Part shown: piece by piece, positions 44,055 to 54,195 of the stretch | Position numbering within the stretch: position 1 is the first letter of the stretch | Layout: every line of letters begins with the position of its first letter | From: Palsa-504 sp963822765 | Lineage (GTDB): Bacteria; Actinomycetota; Actinomycetes; Streptosporangiales; Streptosporangiaceae | DNA: 64,000 bases | Assembly (NCBI GenBank): GCA_963822765.1 | Contig: CAWGJL010000042.1 | Location: forward strand, 35,468 to 99,467 | Direction: 5' to 3' | Translations under genes and position numbers: made by a program | The notes under the pieces: model-generated | Told to the model about the DNA's origin: nothing | Databases searched by the model: none | What the model saw: the letters and a program-made list of their open reading frames with translations, nothing else

Positions 44055-45240
44055 TCAGCCCTGCGACGAGGGAGAGGGTCATGTCCTCGACGGCCAGCAG
44101 CGGGGCTACGTTCAGCGACAAGCGCTCGCGGCATCCCATGATGGCCTGCAGGCGGCGCAGGGTGGCCTCCGGGGTCGAGGAGGAAGCGACCGAGCGCAGG
44201 TCGGCCGGCCGGTCGCCGTTGGCCAGCTCGACGTCGGCGCCGACCTGGAGCATGAGCACGTCGCGGTAGAAGACGGCCAGGTCGAGCAGGGCCTGGTCGA
44301 GCATGTCGCGCTTGACCCGGGTGGCGCGGGACTTCTGCCGGTCCTCCAGGTCCTTCATGGCGCCGGCCATGCCGCGCATGGCCTTGGCCACGCCCTTGCC
44401 GGTCGACCCCTCGCCGAACGCCCGGCGCAGCGCCTCCCGTTCCGGCTCGTCGAGTTCCTCGGTGACCGCCTTGGCCTCGTCCTCCGCGGTCCGCACCAGC
44501 GAGGCGGCCGCGGACAGCGCGGGGCCCAGCGACACCGCCGCCAGCGGCACGCGCAGCACGTCGGCCCGGCGGGCGGCGGCCGAAGGGTCCAGGGCCAGGC
44601 GCCGGGCGCGGCCCACGTGTCCCTGCGCCGCGCGGGCCGCGGCCAGCGCGGCAGCGGGCTCGATTCCGTCCCGCGTCATCAGTACCTTAGCCACCGCGGC
44701 CGACGCCGGCACGACAAGCGTGACAACCCGGCACCGTGATCTGATCGTGGGCACCAGGTCCTCGGCCGACGGCGCGCACAGCAGCCACACGGTCCGCGGC
44801 GTGGGTTCCTCGATGGCCTTGAGCAACGCGTTGGCGGCCTGCTCGGTGCACCGGTCGGCGTCCTCGAACACCACGACCTGCCAGCGCCCGCCCGCGGGCG
44901 CGCCCGCCGCGCGCAGCACCAGGTCGCGGGTCTGCTTGACGCCGTAGGACAGGCCCTCGGGGCGGACCAGCAGCAGGTCGGCGTGGGTCCCGGCCTGGAC
45001 CTGGAGGCACGACGGGCAATGGCCGCAGCCCCCGGACGGGCACAGCAGCGCGGCCGCGAAGGCGCGGGCCGCGACCGACCGGCCGGACCCGGGCGGCCCG
45101 GTGAACAGCCACGCGTGGGTCATCGCGCCGGGGTCGGGACGCTCGCCGGCCAGCACCGCGGCGGCGGCCGCGGCGGCCTTGCGCAGCTGGGCGACCACCG
45201 CGTCCTGCCCGGTCAGGTCGGCGAAGGACCGGGCGGCTCG
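44055..45240 (-). CDS. holB: DNA polymerase III delta' subunit
   Basis: The minus strand from about 45240 reads SFADLTGQDAVVAQLRKAAA, then THAWLFTGPPGSGRSVAARA (Walker A), CGHCPSCLQVQAGTHADLLL (zinc-binding Cys), VVVFEDADRCTEQAANALLK and EEPTPRTVWLLCAPSAEDLV (sensor region with RSRCR). This is the clamp-loader delta' subunit. No clear initiator is visible, and the frame does not stop until 43696. A one-base shift near 44060 would give a TGA at 44055, the likely natural end. Essential for replication, so errors are suspected. Confidence 0.8.
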
Positions 45241-47437
45241 ACGCTCAGCGGGAAGCGGGCGGTGGGCTCCAGTCGGATCTCTTCCCTGATGGCGCGGGAA
45301 GTCGCCGGTGGCGGCCTCGGCCACCGAGGGCACCGGGTCGGGGAGCATGCCGCGGATCCGGTTCTGGATGTCGCGGGTGATCTCGTCGGTCGGCCGGTCC
45401 GCGTCGAGCACCAGGTAGCGCGCGGGCTCGGCCTGGGCCAGGGCCTGGAAACCGGCCCGGACGCGGAGGTGGAAGGCGGCGGGTTCGGCCTCGAGGCGGT
45501 CGGCCGAGCGGGTCCGGCGGCTCAGCCCGGCGATCGGGTCCATGTCCAGCAGGATGGTCAGGTCCGGGACGCGCCCGCCGGTGGCCCACCAGTTGAACCG
45601 GGCGATCTCCTCGACCGGCAGGTTCCGCCCCGCGCCCTGGTAGGCCAGGGAGGAGTCCACGTACCGGTCGGTGATCACGATCGCGCCGCGGTCCAGCGCG
45701 GGCGAGATGACCGAGGCCACGTGCTCGGCCCGGTCGGCCGCGTACATCAGCGCCTCGGCGTGCGGCGACATGCCGGTGTGCGCGGTGTCCAGGAGCAGCG
45801 CGCGCAGCCGCATCCCGACCTTGGTCGCGCCCGGCTCGTGCGTGGTCACCACGTCGTAGCCGAGTTCCCGCAGCCAGATCGAGATCAGCCGGGCCTGGGT
45901 GGTCTTGCCCGAGCCCTCGCCGCCCTCGAACGCGATCAGCAGCCCCGGCGGCGGGCCGGGCGGCGGCGCGTGCCCGTTCAGGTGCGCCGGGGCCGGCGTC
46001 TCGTTGCGCACCGCGGCCAGCAGGTCCTCGCGCAGCGGCACGCCCTTGCGGTCGTCCATCTGCCGGTAGGCCCGCACCCCGAGCAGGAACGCCACCACGG
46101 CGGCCAGCAGGATGACCACGTTCTGCCCGGCCGAGGCGTAGGTGACGTTGCCGATCTTGACGTTCCCGGTCCCGTTCAGCGACGCGATCAGCCCGGGTCA
46201 GGCCGAACGAGAGGATCGGCACGACGGCGATGACGGCGAACAGGATGACCTGGATGGAGGACTGGAAGAAGGCGAAGACCCGGCCGCGGGTGTCGTCGTC
46301 CACCTCGAGCCCGACGATGGTGAAGCCGGTCGAGTACGCGATCCCGGACAGCGCGCCGAGCAGCACCACGAACAGGACGACCGCGCCCAGCACCGGCACC
46401 AGGCCGATGAGCGCGAGCGGCACCGCGGCGGCCGCGATCGTGAGCCCGAACAGCCGCCGGCGGCTGAAGTCGCCGAGCACCCTGGTGCCGACGACCATGC
46501 CCAGGGCCATGCCGACGAAGATCGCGGCGAAGACCAGGCCCCAGCCGGCGCTGCCGCCGTGCAGCGTGTAGGTGATGTAGGTGTAAGCCCAGGCCGACCA
46601 CCACGCCGGCCGCGGCGAACGCGCCCACCATCCCGACCACCAGGCCGCGCACCACCGGGGTCTTCCCGATGAACCGCCAGCCCTCCCAGATGGACCGCAG
46701 CGTCGAAGGAGCGGAGATCTTGCCGCTGGCGTTCCGCTTGGGTATCTCGCGGATGAAGTAGACGGTCAGCGCGGAGATGAAGTACGAGGCGGCGTTGAAG
46801 TACAGGGCCAGGTCCACGTTGCTGGGGCGTGGAACAGCGGCGTGACCCGGCTGATCCCCTCGCTGACCAGGGCCAGCACGCTGAACAGGCCGGCCGCGAG
46901 CGGCGCGGTGCCGTACGTGGTGAGCAGGCTGAGCTGGTTGGCCCGCTCCAGCTTGTCCTTGGGCACCAGGTTCGGCACGGACGCCGCGGTGGCCGGGTTC
47001 CAGAACTGGCTGGCCACGCCGGCCAGGAACTTGGCGACGTAGATCCAGGTCAGGTGGGGGAACAGGGGGATGGACAGGAACAGCAGGCCGCGGATCACGT
47101 CGCCGACGATCATCACCATCCGGCGGTCCAGCCGGTCCGCCACCGCCCCGGCCAGCGGCCCGAACAGCAGCGCGGGCAGCAGCGTGGCCAGCCACACGCC
47201 GCTGACGGCCGAGCCCTTGGCCGCCAGGCCGCCGGAGGTCAGCGAGGGGGCCAGCGCGGTGAGCGCGACGATGCTCAGCCAGTCGCCCAGGCTGGACAGG
47301 GACAGCGCGATCCACAGCCGGCGGAACGGCTTGACGGAAAGGACACCCGGCTGCCGGGCATGGTGACGCCGCGCAGCACCGCGTCCGGGCTGCCCCCGGT
47401 CGGCGCCACGCCCGTTGCCCGCGGCGCGGAAGTTCAC
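45213..47437 (-). CDS. tmk: MFS-domain/dTMP kinase fusion, frameshifted
   Basis: The N-terminal half is an MFS transporter: FRRLWIALSLSSLGDWLSIV, LLFGPLAGAVADRLDRRMVM and FIREIPKRNAS, then IVGLEVDDDTRGRVFAFFQS. Near 46030 the dTMP kinase begins: LLIAFEGGEGSGKTTQARLI (P-loop), then ITDRYVDSSLAYQGAGRNLP (DRY motif) and RTRSADRLEAEPAAFHLRVR (lid). After a shift near 45300 it ends RFPLSVEPPGPSPT at 45213. Streptomyces-type tmk genes carry this same MFS fusion. About five frame changes occur. It phosphorylates dTMP for DNA synthesis, so it must be functional in vivo. Confidence 0.8.
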
Positions 47438-47517
47438 GGCGTAAAGCGTATCGGCACTGGTGGCCGCATAACTGGTTAGTCCTTGATCGTGATTTTAGGC
47501 TCGACCCCTGGGTGCGA

Positions 47518-50302
47518 CTAGCCTCCGGTTCGTTCGGATAAAGATCTTTTTGAAGCCGAACGGGCCGTGGTGCCCGCCTTGCCGGCCTTGCCGCCTGCGG
47601 CGGCGGGCTTCCTGGTCGTGGCGCTGGCCCGGGGAGCGCTGGCCCGGCGGCGCGGGGACGGCGGCGCGATGCGCCGGTCGGCCAGCAGCTCGGCGGCGCG
47701 CTGGACGGTGATCGAGGCCACCTCGTCGCCCTTGCGCAGCGAGGCGTTGGTCTCGCCGTCGGTCACGTACGGGCCGAACCGGCCGTCCTTGATCACCATC
47801 GGCTTGCCGGTGGCGGGGTCCTCGCCGAGCTCGCGCAGCGGCGGGGTCGCCGCGCGGGCGCCGCGGCCGCGCGGCTTGGGCTGGGCGAACATCTCCTTGG
47901 CCTCGGCCAGGGTCAGCGTGAACAGCTGATCCTCGGACTCCAGCGAGCGGCTGTCGGTGCCCTTCTTGACGTAGGGGCCGTACCGGCCGTTCTGCGCGGT
48001 GACGGGCTCGCCGTCCAGCTCGCCCAGGGTCCGGGGCAGGGTGAGCAGCCGGATCGCGTCGTCCAGGGTCACGGTGTCCAGGGCCATGGACTTGAGCAGG
48101 GACGCGGTGCGGGGCTTGTCCTTGGCGTCTTCGGGGAGCTGCTCGGTGACGTAGGGGCCGAACCGGCCCGCCTTGGCGACCAGCACGCGGCCGGTGGCGG
48201 GGTCGGTGCCGAGGGTCACGTCGGCGTTCGGCTGGCTGAAGAGCTCCTCGGCCTTCTCGACGGTCAGCTCGTCCGGGGCCAGGTCCTCGGGCACGTTGAC
48301 CCGCTGCCCGTCGCGCTCCAGGTAGGGGCCGTAGCGGCCGACCCGGACCACGATGTCGGAGTCGGGCAGCGGGAACGAGCTGACGTCCCGGGCGTCGATG
48401 TCGCTGATGTCGCTGACCAGGGATTTGAGACCCTGGTCATTCCCCGCGTCGTCGTCGGCGCCGAAGTAGAACCGGCGCAGCCACGGCACCCGCTCGGTCT
48501 CACCGCGGGAGATGCAGTCCAGGGCGTCTTCCATCCGCGCGGTGAACTCGTAGTCGACCAGCTGGCCGAAGTGCCGCTCGAGCAGCGTGACCACGGCAAA
48601 GGCCAGGAACGAGGGGACCAGCGCGGTGCCCTTCTTGAACACGTAGCCGCGGTCCAGGATCGTGCCGATGATGCTGGCGTAGGTGGACGGCCGGCCGATC
48701 TCCCGGTCTTCCAGCTCCTTGACCAGCGAGGCCTCGGTGTAGCGGGCCGGCGCGCGGGTGGAGTGCTCGGCCGGGGCCAGCCGCAGCACGTCGAGCGGGT
48801 CGGCCTGGGCCAGCGGCGGCAGCCGGCGCTCCCGGTCGTCGCGGTCGGTGGCGTCGTCGGTGTCCTCGACGTAGGCCTTGAGGAACCCGTAGAAGTTGAT
48901 GATCTTGCCGGTCGCGCCGAACTCGGCCCGCTCGTTCGCGGCTGAGGTGCCCGCGACCCGGACCGAGACCGACTCGCCGGTGGCGTCCTTCATCTGCGAG
49001 GCGACGGTGCGCTGCCAGATCAGCTCGTACAGCCGGCGCTCGTCGGAGCTCAACCTGTCCTTTGCGACCTGGGCCGGGGTGCGGAAGCTGTCGCCGGCCG
49101 GGCGGATGGCCTCGTGCGCCTCCTGGGCGTTCTTGACCTTGCTGGCGTAGATGCGCGGGGCATCCGGGACGTAGTTGCTGCCGTACAGCTCGGCGGCCTG
49201 CTTGCGGGCCGCGGTGATCGCGGTCTGGGACAGCGTCACCGAGTCGGTGCGCATATAGGTGATGTAGCCGTTCTCGTACAGCCGCTGCGCCACCGACATG
49301 GTGTGCTTGGCCGAGAAGCCCAGCTTGCGCGAGGCCTCCTGCTGCAGCGTGGTGGTGCGGAACGGAGCGTACGGCGAGCGCTTGTAGGGCTTGCGCTCGA
49401 CGCTGGCCACGCTGAAGCTGGTCGTCTGCAGGCGCCCGGCCAGGGCCGCCGCGGCCGCGGCGTCCAGGTGCAGGACATCGGCGGTCTTCAGCTGGCCGGC
49501 CGAGGTGAAGTCGCGGCCCTGGGCCACCCGGCGGCCGTCGACGCGTGACCAGGCTGGCGGTGAAGCTGGTCGGCTCGTCCGCGTTAGGTTTGCCGTGCTC
49601 CTTCGTCGCGAACTCGGCCTCGAGGTCGGAGTAGGTGGCCGCGCGGAACGCGATCCGCTCGCGCTCCCGGTCGACGATCAGCCGGGTCGCCACCGACTGC
49701 ACGCGCCCGGCGGACAGCTTGGGCATGACCTTCTTCCACAGCACCGGCGAGACCTCGTACCCGTACAGCCGGTCCAGCACGCGGCGCGCCTGGTACGCGT
49801 CGACCAAGCCCTCGTTGACCTCGCGCGGGTTGGCGATGGCGCGGGCGATCGCCTCGGGGGTGATCTCGTGGAAGACCATCCGGCTGTGCGGCACCTTCGG
49901 CTTGAGCTCCTCAAGCAGGTGCCAGGCGATGGCCTCGCCCTCGCGGTCTTCATCGGTGGCGAGCAGGAGTTCGTCGGCGTCCTTGAGCAGGCTCTTGAGC
50001 TTGGCCACCTGCTGCTTCTTGTCGCTGTGCACGACGTAGAGCGGCTGGAAGTTGTCGTCCACGTTGACGCCGAGCCGGGCCCACGGCTCGGTGCGGTACT
50101 TGGCCGGGATCTCCGCGGCGCGGTCGGGCATGTCCCGGATGTGGCCCACGCTGGACTCGACCACGTAGCCGTTCCCCAGGTACCCGGCGATGGTCCTGGC
50201 CTTGGAGGGGGACTCGACGATGACGAGCTTGGTACCCCCGTTGCTATTAACTTTTGAGGCCGTTCCCGCCTTCGCCTTCGCCGTCGCTTTCCTTGCTGGC
50301 AC
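47518..50302 (-). CDS. topA: DNA topoisomerase I (one frameshift)
   Basis: From GTG 50302: IVESPSKARTIAGYLG (Toprim Glu) and LLATDEDREGEAIAWHLL (D-x-D-x-E). After a shift near 49545: GYITYMRTDSVTLSQTAITA (catalytic Tyr). It continues with four Toprim-C-like repeats (RFGPYVT... blocks) and a Lys/Arg-rich tail, ending SLSERTGG. About 925 residues, without zinc fingers, as in mycobacterial/Streptomyces TopA. Relaxes negative supercoils. The topA-tmk-holB order is typical of actinobacteria. The single shift in an essential gene argues for a sequence error. Confidence 0.9.
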
Positions 50303-50478
50303 GCTCTTCCCGTCCTGTAATCTGCGCCGTGACCGTCTGGAGGACCCTATGGTCACGCGCCGCCCTTCAGCTGTAACCGCCGGCCCGGTTCGGTGTGTTC
50401 CCAAGGGATCACCCGTCCGGGGCGGAGATTCTGCCACCGCAGGTTGAATCACCGGTGAACTTAAGCACAATAGGACCG

Positions 50479-50673
50479 ATGGCCGAGTATGCCTACCTCG
50501 TCGTGTACCTGCCGCGCGGAACGTCCCGAGACGCTCGCGACTCCGCCCGGCGGATCCTGGCCGACTACGCAGAATACGGGGACTGGGAACTGTCCAGGCT
50601 CCGGCTCAACGCCGACGGCAGCAGGAAGGCTACCCTCCGAAGGCGAATCATACGCCCAGTCCGCACATTCTGA
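50479..50673 (+). CDS. DUF5703 small protein
   Basis: 64 residues from ATG 50479: MAEYAYLVVYLPRGTSRDAR, then LADYAEYGDWELSRLRLNAD and GSRKATLRRRIIRPVRTF. This is the short, highly conserved actinobacterial DUF5703 family of unknown function. Complete and divergent from topA. Confidence 0.8.
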   Translation: MAEYAYLVVYLPRGTSRDARDSARRILADYAEYGDWELSRLRLNADGSRKATLRRRIIRPVRTF

Positions 50674-50725
50674 ACTCATCCCGCAACAGGGCGGATTCTT
50701 GAGGTTCTCCGGGTCCCGGACATGA

Positions 50726-50762
50726 CTGTGCGCGGCTCCCGCCGGAGGGGAGCCGCGCACAG
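50726..50762. terminator. Shared bidirectional terminator
   Basis: A 15-bp perfect stem (CTGTGCGCGGCTCCC/GGGAGCCGCGCACAG) with a 7-base loop lies between the converging DUF5703 and chaplin genes. Confidence 0.85.
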
Positions 50763-50784
50763 TGTTTAGCTACGGCGAGAACTA

Positions 50785-52102
50785 TTAGATCTCGCTGTTG
50801 CGGCGACGACGGGCGACCACCAGCGCGGTGCCGCCGATGCCGACGGCGCCGACCGCGGCGAGGCCCATGCCCAGCAGGTCCGCCCCGGTGACGGGGAGCG
50901 AGCCGGGCACCGTGGTGGTGGTGCCGCCGCCCTGGTTGCCGGGCGGGGTGCCGTTACCGGGCGGGGTGCCGGGCGGGGTGCCGGGCGGGGTGCCGGGCGG
51001 GGTGCCGGGCGGGGTGCCCGGCGGGGTCCGGCGGCGTGCTGGGCGGGGTGCTCGGCGGCGTGCTGGGCGGGGTGCTCGGCGGCGGCGTGCACTGGCACGT
51101 CGGCGGCGGGGTCGGGCACGGGGTCGGCTGGCCGCCCCCGTTCGGCGGCGGGGTCACGTTCGAGAACGAGCCGCCCTGGCAGGTGGCGTTGGAGAAGCCG
51201 AGCACGCCGACCGCGATGCCGCAGACGCTCACCGGCACGCTGACCGGCGCGTTCACGGTGTTGCCGGACAGCAGGGAGACGCCGCCGGAGTTGCCGTTGC
51301 CGGAGCCGCCGCTGCCGCCGATGACGGTGTTGCTGGCCGCGCCGCCCTTGCAGCCGGAGTTGGCGAAGCCCGCCACGGCCGCCGAGACGCCGCAGACGCT
51401 CACCGGCACGCTGACCGGCGTGTTGACCGTGTTGCCGGACAGGGCCGAGATGTTACCGGAGTTGCCGTTGCCGGAGCCGCCGTTCCCGCCGCCGCTGCCG
51501 ATCACGGTGTTGCTGGCCGCGCCGCCGACGCAGCCGGCGTTGGAGAAGCCGAGCAGCGCCACCGCGATGCCGCAGACGTCGGCCGGGGCGCTGACCGGCG
51601 CGTTGAGCGTGTTGCCGGACAGGGCCGAGATGTCGCCGGAGTTGCCGTTGCCGCTGCCGCCGTTCGCGCCGCCGATGACGGTGTTGCTGGCGGCCCCGCC
51701 CTTGCAGCCGGAGTTCGAGAAGCCTGCGGCGGCCCCCGAGACGCCGCACACGCTCACCGGCGCGCTCACCGGCAGGTTCACGGTGTTGCCCGAGCCGGCC
51801 GAGATGACGCCCGCGTTACCGTTGCCGCCGCCCGAGCCACCGCCGTTGCCGATCACGGTGTTGCTGGCGGCGCCGCCGGCGCAGCCGGCGTTCGCCCCGC
51901 CCAGCAGGGACACCGCAACGCCGCAGACGTCCACCGGCAAGCTCACCGGGGCGTTCACATCGTTGCCCGACAAGACGGACAGCACTCCGCTGTTGCCGTC
52001 ACCGCTCGGGCCGTCGGCGAATGCCGCGCCCGCCGGCAACGCCAGCCCCGCGACGAGCACCGCAGTGCCGGCCGCGGCTGAAACCCAACGTGCCTTGTTC
52101 AT
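50785..52102 (-). CDS. Long chaplin: five chaplin domains, Pro-rich wall spacer, LPVTG anchor
   Basis: From ATG 52102: WVSAAAGTAVLVAGLALPAG is a signal peptide. Five domains of the type NAPVSLPVDVCGVAVSLLGG...GC follow, each with two Cys, separated by Gly/Asn-rich linkers (SNTVIG, GNGNSG). They alternate A-B-A-B-A in type. A TPPSTPP/TPPGTPP spacer comes next; the frame slips inside this repeat near 51025. In the second frame GSLPVTGADLLGMGLAAVGA ends with a helix and ARRRRNSEI at 50785: an LPxTG sortase signal. Wall-anchored long chaplins form the amyloid rodlet surface of aerial hyphae. Five domains exceed the usual two. Confidence 0.85.
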
Positions 52103-52893
52103 ATTGTTGCTCCAATTCCGGCCTTGCGGTCGCGTGCGCGACGGCTGGCTATCTTCAGTGCGGCCGCGCCGGCGAGCAAGGCTCCGATGGCGAGGGCCGC
52201 GAAGGAATCACTGCTCATGCCCGCGACGTCCGCCGCGCTGAGGGCGCTGCTCGGCATGAGCGTGCTGCCACCAGGTGTCCCCTGGCCGGCTGACGCACTG
52301 GCCAGCCCGTTCAGGGACGGCAGTTCGGCCAGGCCCGGCAGGGTGGCCAGGCCGTTCTGCCGGGCGGCAGCGGGGTTATCTGTGGTACCCGCGCCCAGGC
52401 CAGGCGCGTTGAGGGTGTCACCGAAGGTCTGCCGGAGCGCGGACGAGTCCGGCCCCGACGTCACGGCACCGGAGAACGCAGTGCTGGCTGAACTGGCTCC
52501 CCCGCTGTCGTTCTTCGCGCCACGAGAATCCGCGCCGGACGCTCCGGCGGCCGTGGCGGCCCCGGTCGCCGCGGCCGTTCTGGTCGAGGCGGTCCCGCGC
52601 GCGCCGCGGACGGCGCCGCGGGGGTTTTCGTAGGAGGCGACGGCCCCGCTGCGGCAGCCCGCCACCGCTATGCCCAGCAACGCGCTGGTGTCACTGCAGA
52701 CGGCGTCCGGGATGCCCAGCGGCGCGAGCAGGCCGTTACCACCCAGCAGGGGGGTACTGGCCGAGCTCCCGCCACCGCCGGTCCCGTCACCGCCGGACCC
52801 GGCGAAGGCGATGCCGGACAGGCCGCCCCCGGCGGCCGCGGAGACGACGGCCACCAGCGCCGTCCTCGCCGTCCAGCGTGCCCATGGACGCAT
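52099..52893 (-). CDS. Secreted single-chaplin-like protein with C-terminal membrane anchor
   Basis: 264 residues from ATG 52893 with AAGGAG six bases upstream. RTALVAVVSAAAGGGLSGIA is the signal peptide. GIPDAVCSDTSALLGIAVAG then CRSG is one chaplin-like Cys-pair unit. A long Ser/Ala/Gly-rich, low-complexity stretch follows, and DSFAALAIGALLAGAAALKI plus a basic tail is a membrane anchor without LPxTG. The stop overlaps the long chaplin start (ATGA, 52099-52102), so the two are co-translated. The arrangement suggests a dedicated partner or membrane dock for the chaplin. I know no named family. Confidence 0.65.
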   Translation of the reverse strand: MRPWARWTARTALVAVVSAAAGGGLSGIAFAGSGGDGTGGGGSSASTPLLGGNGLLAPLGIPDAVCSDTSALLGIAVAGCRSGAVASYENPRGAVRGARGTASTRTAAATGAATAAGASGADSRGAKNDSGGASSASTAFSGAVTSGPDSSALRQTFGDTLNAPGLGAGTTDNPAAARQNGLATLPGLAELPSLNGLASASAGQGTPGGSTLMPSSALSAADVAGMSSDSFAALAIGALLAGAAALKIASRRARDRKAGIGATI

Positions 52894-52949
52894 GGGTACT
52901 CCTTGCTGATTGATGAGAGGTTCCGGTCCGCGGGAAGCCGTCACTCAGG

Positions 52950-52970
52950 CTCCCTGTCGAGTACAGGGAG
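52950..52970 (-). promoter_or_regulatory. Perfect hairpin in the chaplin operon leader
   Basis: CTCCCTGT-CGAGT-ACAGGGAG, an 8-bp perfect inverted repeat six bases downstream of the shared promoter element and 57 bases before the start. It is absent from the second chaplin leader, so it may be an operon-specific operator or mRNA element. Confidence 0.45.
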
Positions 52971-52975
52971 TCACC

Positions 52976-52999
52976 ATAGCATCACTAAGAGTGCTCGCG
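52976..52999 (-). promoter_or_regulatory. Shared chaplin promoter element, copy 1
   Basis: 24 bases (minus strand CGCGAGCACTCTTAGTG, then ATGCTAT) identical to 54080-54103 and located 83 bases before the start codon. Flanking sequence is unrelated, so conservation is functional. It contains the CACT-CTT-AGTG palindrome and a TATGGT-like -10 at its downstream edge. Confidence 0.7.
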
Positions 53000-53284
53000 G
53001 CGTGAAAGTCTCGGAATTTAAACCACGGTGTCAATGGCCCCGATTGGCGGGTTAGCGCTTGACCTCGGTTTATGCGCCGACAGCGGCGAGGAAGCGCGCC
53101 GGGACAGTCGCGGAGAGGTGCCGGAATTACCCGCTCTGCGCGGTTGTGCCAATGACACGCAAAAATGCCCATCATGTCGCGGACCTGGGCTGATGCAATG
53201 TTTCGAGGTGGCTTTCCAGACCGGGCTTTCCCCGGCTTGGGGCTTTTTGCCGCAGCAGGATGGCCCGGATTTGGTCAGATGAAA
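53000..53284. other. Spacer between chaplin units
   Basis: About 285 bases with no supported gene. It separates the promoter of the long chaplin operon from the terminator of the short chaplin. Confidence 0.4.
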
Positions 53285-53289
53285 AACAT

Positions 53290-53322
53290 GGCCCGGTCCT
53301 TGGCATGGCCAAGGACCGGGCC
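53290..53322 (-). terminator. Terminator of the short chaplin gene
   Basis: A 14-bp perfect stem GGCCCGGTCCTTGG/CCAAGGACCGGGCC with a 5-base loop. On the minus strand it is followed by ATGTTTTT. Confidence 0.85.
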
Positions 53323-53357
53323 TGACCGCGCTAAGCGGCCGCCCGTATCGTTACGGG

Positions 53358-53966
53358 TTAGCCAATAAGGGTGTTGCTGAACGAACCGCCCTCGCAGCCG
53401 GCGTTGGAGAAGCCAAGCACGCCGACCGCGATGCCGCAGACGCTCACCGGGACGCTGACCGGGGCGTTCACGTTGTTGCCGGAGCCGATCGCCGCGCCGC
53501 CCGCGTTGCCGTTGTTGCTGCCGCCGGTCGCGCCCTGGATGACGGTGTTGCTGGCCGCGCCGCCCTTGCACCCGGAGTTCGCGAAGCCGCCCACGGCGGC
53601 GGAGACGCCGCACACGCTCACCGGGATGCTGACCGGGGCGTTCACGTTGTTGCCCGACAGGGCCGAGATGGCGCCGGCGTTGCCGTTGTCGCTGCCGCCG
53701 GCCGCGTCGTCGCCGATGATGGTGTTGCTGGCCGCGCCGCCCTCGCAGCCGGCGTTCGCCCCGCCCAGCAGGGCCACCGCGACACCGCAGATGTCGACCG
53801 GCGCGCTCACCGGCGCGTTCACGTTGTTGCCCGACAGCAGCGACAGCACTCCCGCGTTGCCGTTACCGCTGGGGCCGTCGGCGAACGCCGCGCTTGCCGG
53901 CAGCACGAACCCGGCGGTGAGCACCGCGGTACCGATCGCGGCTGAGATCCAGCGTGCCTTCTTCAT
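53358..53966 (-). CDS. Short chaplin with three chaplin domains
   Basis: 202 residues from ATG 53966 (GGAGCAAC upstream). KARWISAAIGTAVLTAGFVL is the signal peptide. Three domains with Cys pairs (VDICGVAVALLGGANAGC, VSVCGVSAAVGGFANSGC, VSVCGIAVGVLGFSNAGC) alternate A-B-A and are joined by Gly/Asn linkers. There is no wall anchor. It should be secreted and assemble at the air interface with the anchored chaplin. Short chaplins usually have one domain, so three is unusual. Confidence 0.85.
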   Translation of the reverse strand: MKKARWISAAIGTAVLTAGFVLPASAAFADGPSGNGNAGVLSLLSGNNVNAPVSAPVDICGVAVALLGGANAGCEGGAASNTIIGDDAAGGSDNGNAGAISALSGNNVNAPVSIPVSVCGVSAAVGGFANSGCKGGAASNTVIQGATGGSNNGNAGGAAIGSGNNVNAPVSVPVSVCGIAVGVLGFSNAGCEGGSFSNTLIG

Positions 53967-54079
53967 TATGTTGCTCCTGTTCCGCCAGGCAGTCGCGTGC
54001 GACGATGGACTGCTGATCTGCGATGAGACGTATCCGTGTCCGGGGCTCGTCAGCGAACCCTTCCGCACGGAGAGTTACA

Positions 54080-54103
54080 ATAGCATCACTAAGAGTGCTC
54101 GCG
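54080..54103 (-). promoter_or_regulatory. Shared chaplin promoter element, copy 2
   Basis: Identical over 24 bases to 52976-52999, located 114 bases before the short chaplin start. Here the downstream hexamer reads TATTGT. Confidence 0.7.
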
Positions 54104-54195
54104 CGGCGGATGGCTCAGGGAGCGCCCGGGAAATGCCGCCGGCTCCGGTGCGCGCCAGGCCCGCGCGGGCGGCGGTCTCGGCGACGGCTAAAGCG

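Noticed and set aside
43990..44950. Plus-strand frames opposite holB
   Set aside because: Ser/Arg/Ala-rich antisense shadows without start signals.
43696..46119. 807-codon tmk-holB-microprotein fusion
   Set aside because: tmk, holB and the His-rich protein are joined only because indels remove the natural stops; each has its own family boundaries.
50940..51090. CRISPR-like or minisatellite array
   Set aside because: The short GC-rich repeats encode the Pro-rich wall spacer of the chaplin; units are contiguous without spacers.
51000..52241. Long plus-strand Pro/Leu-rich frames across the chaplins
   Set aside because: Mirror translations of the repetitive chaplin genes; no ribosome site or family features.
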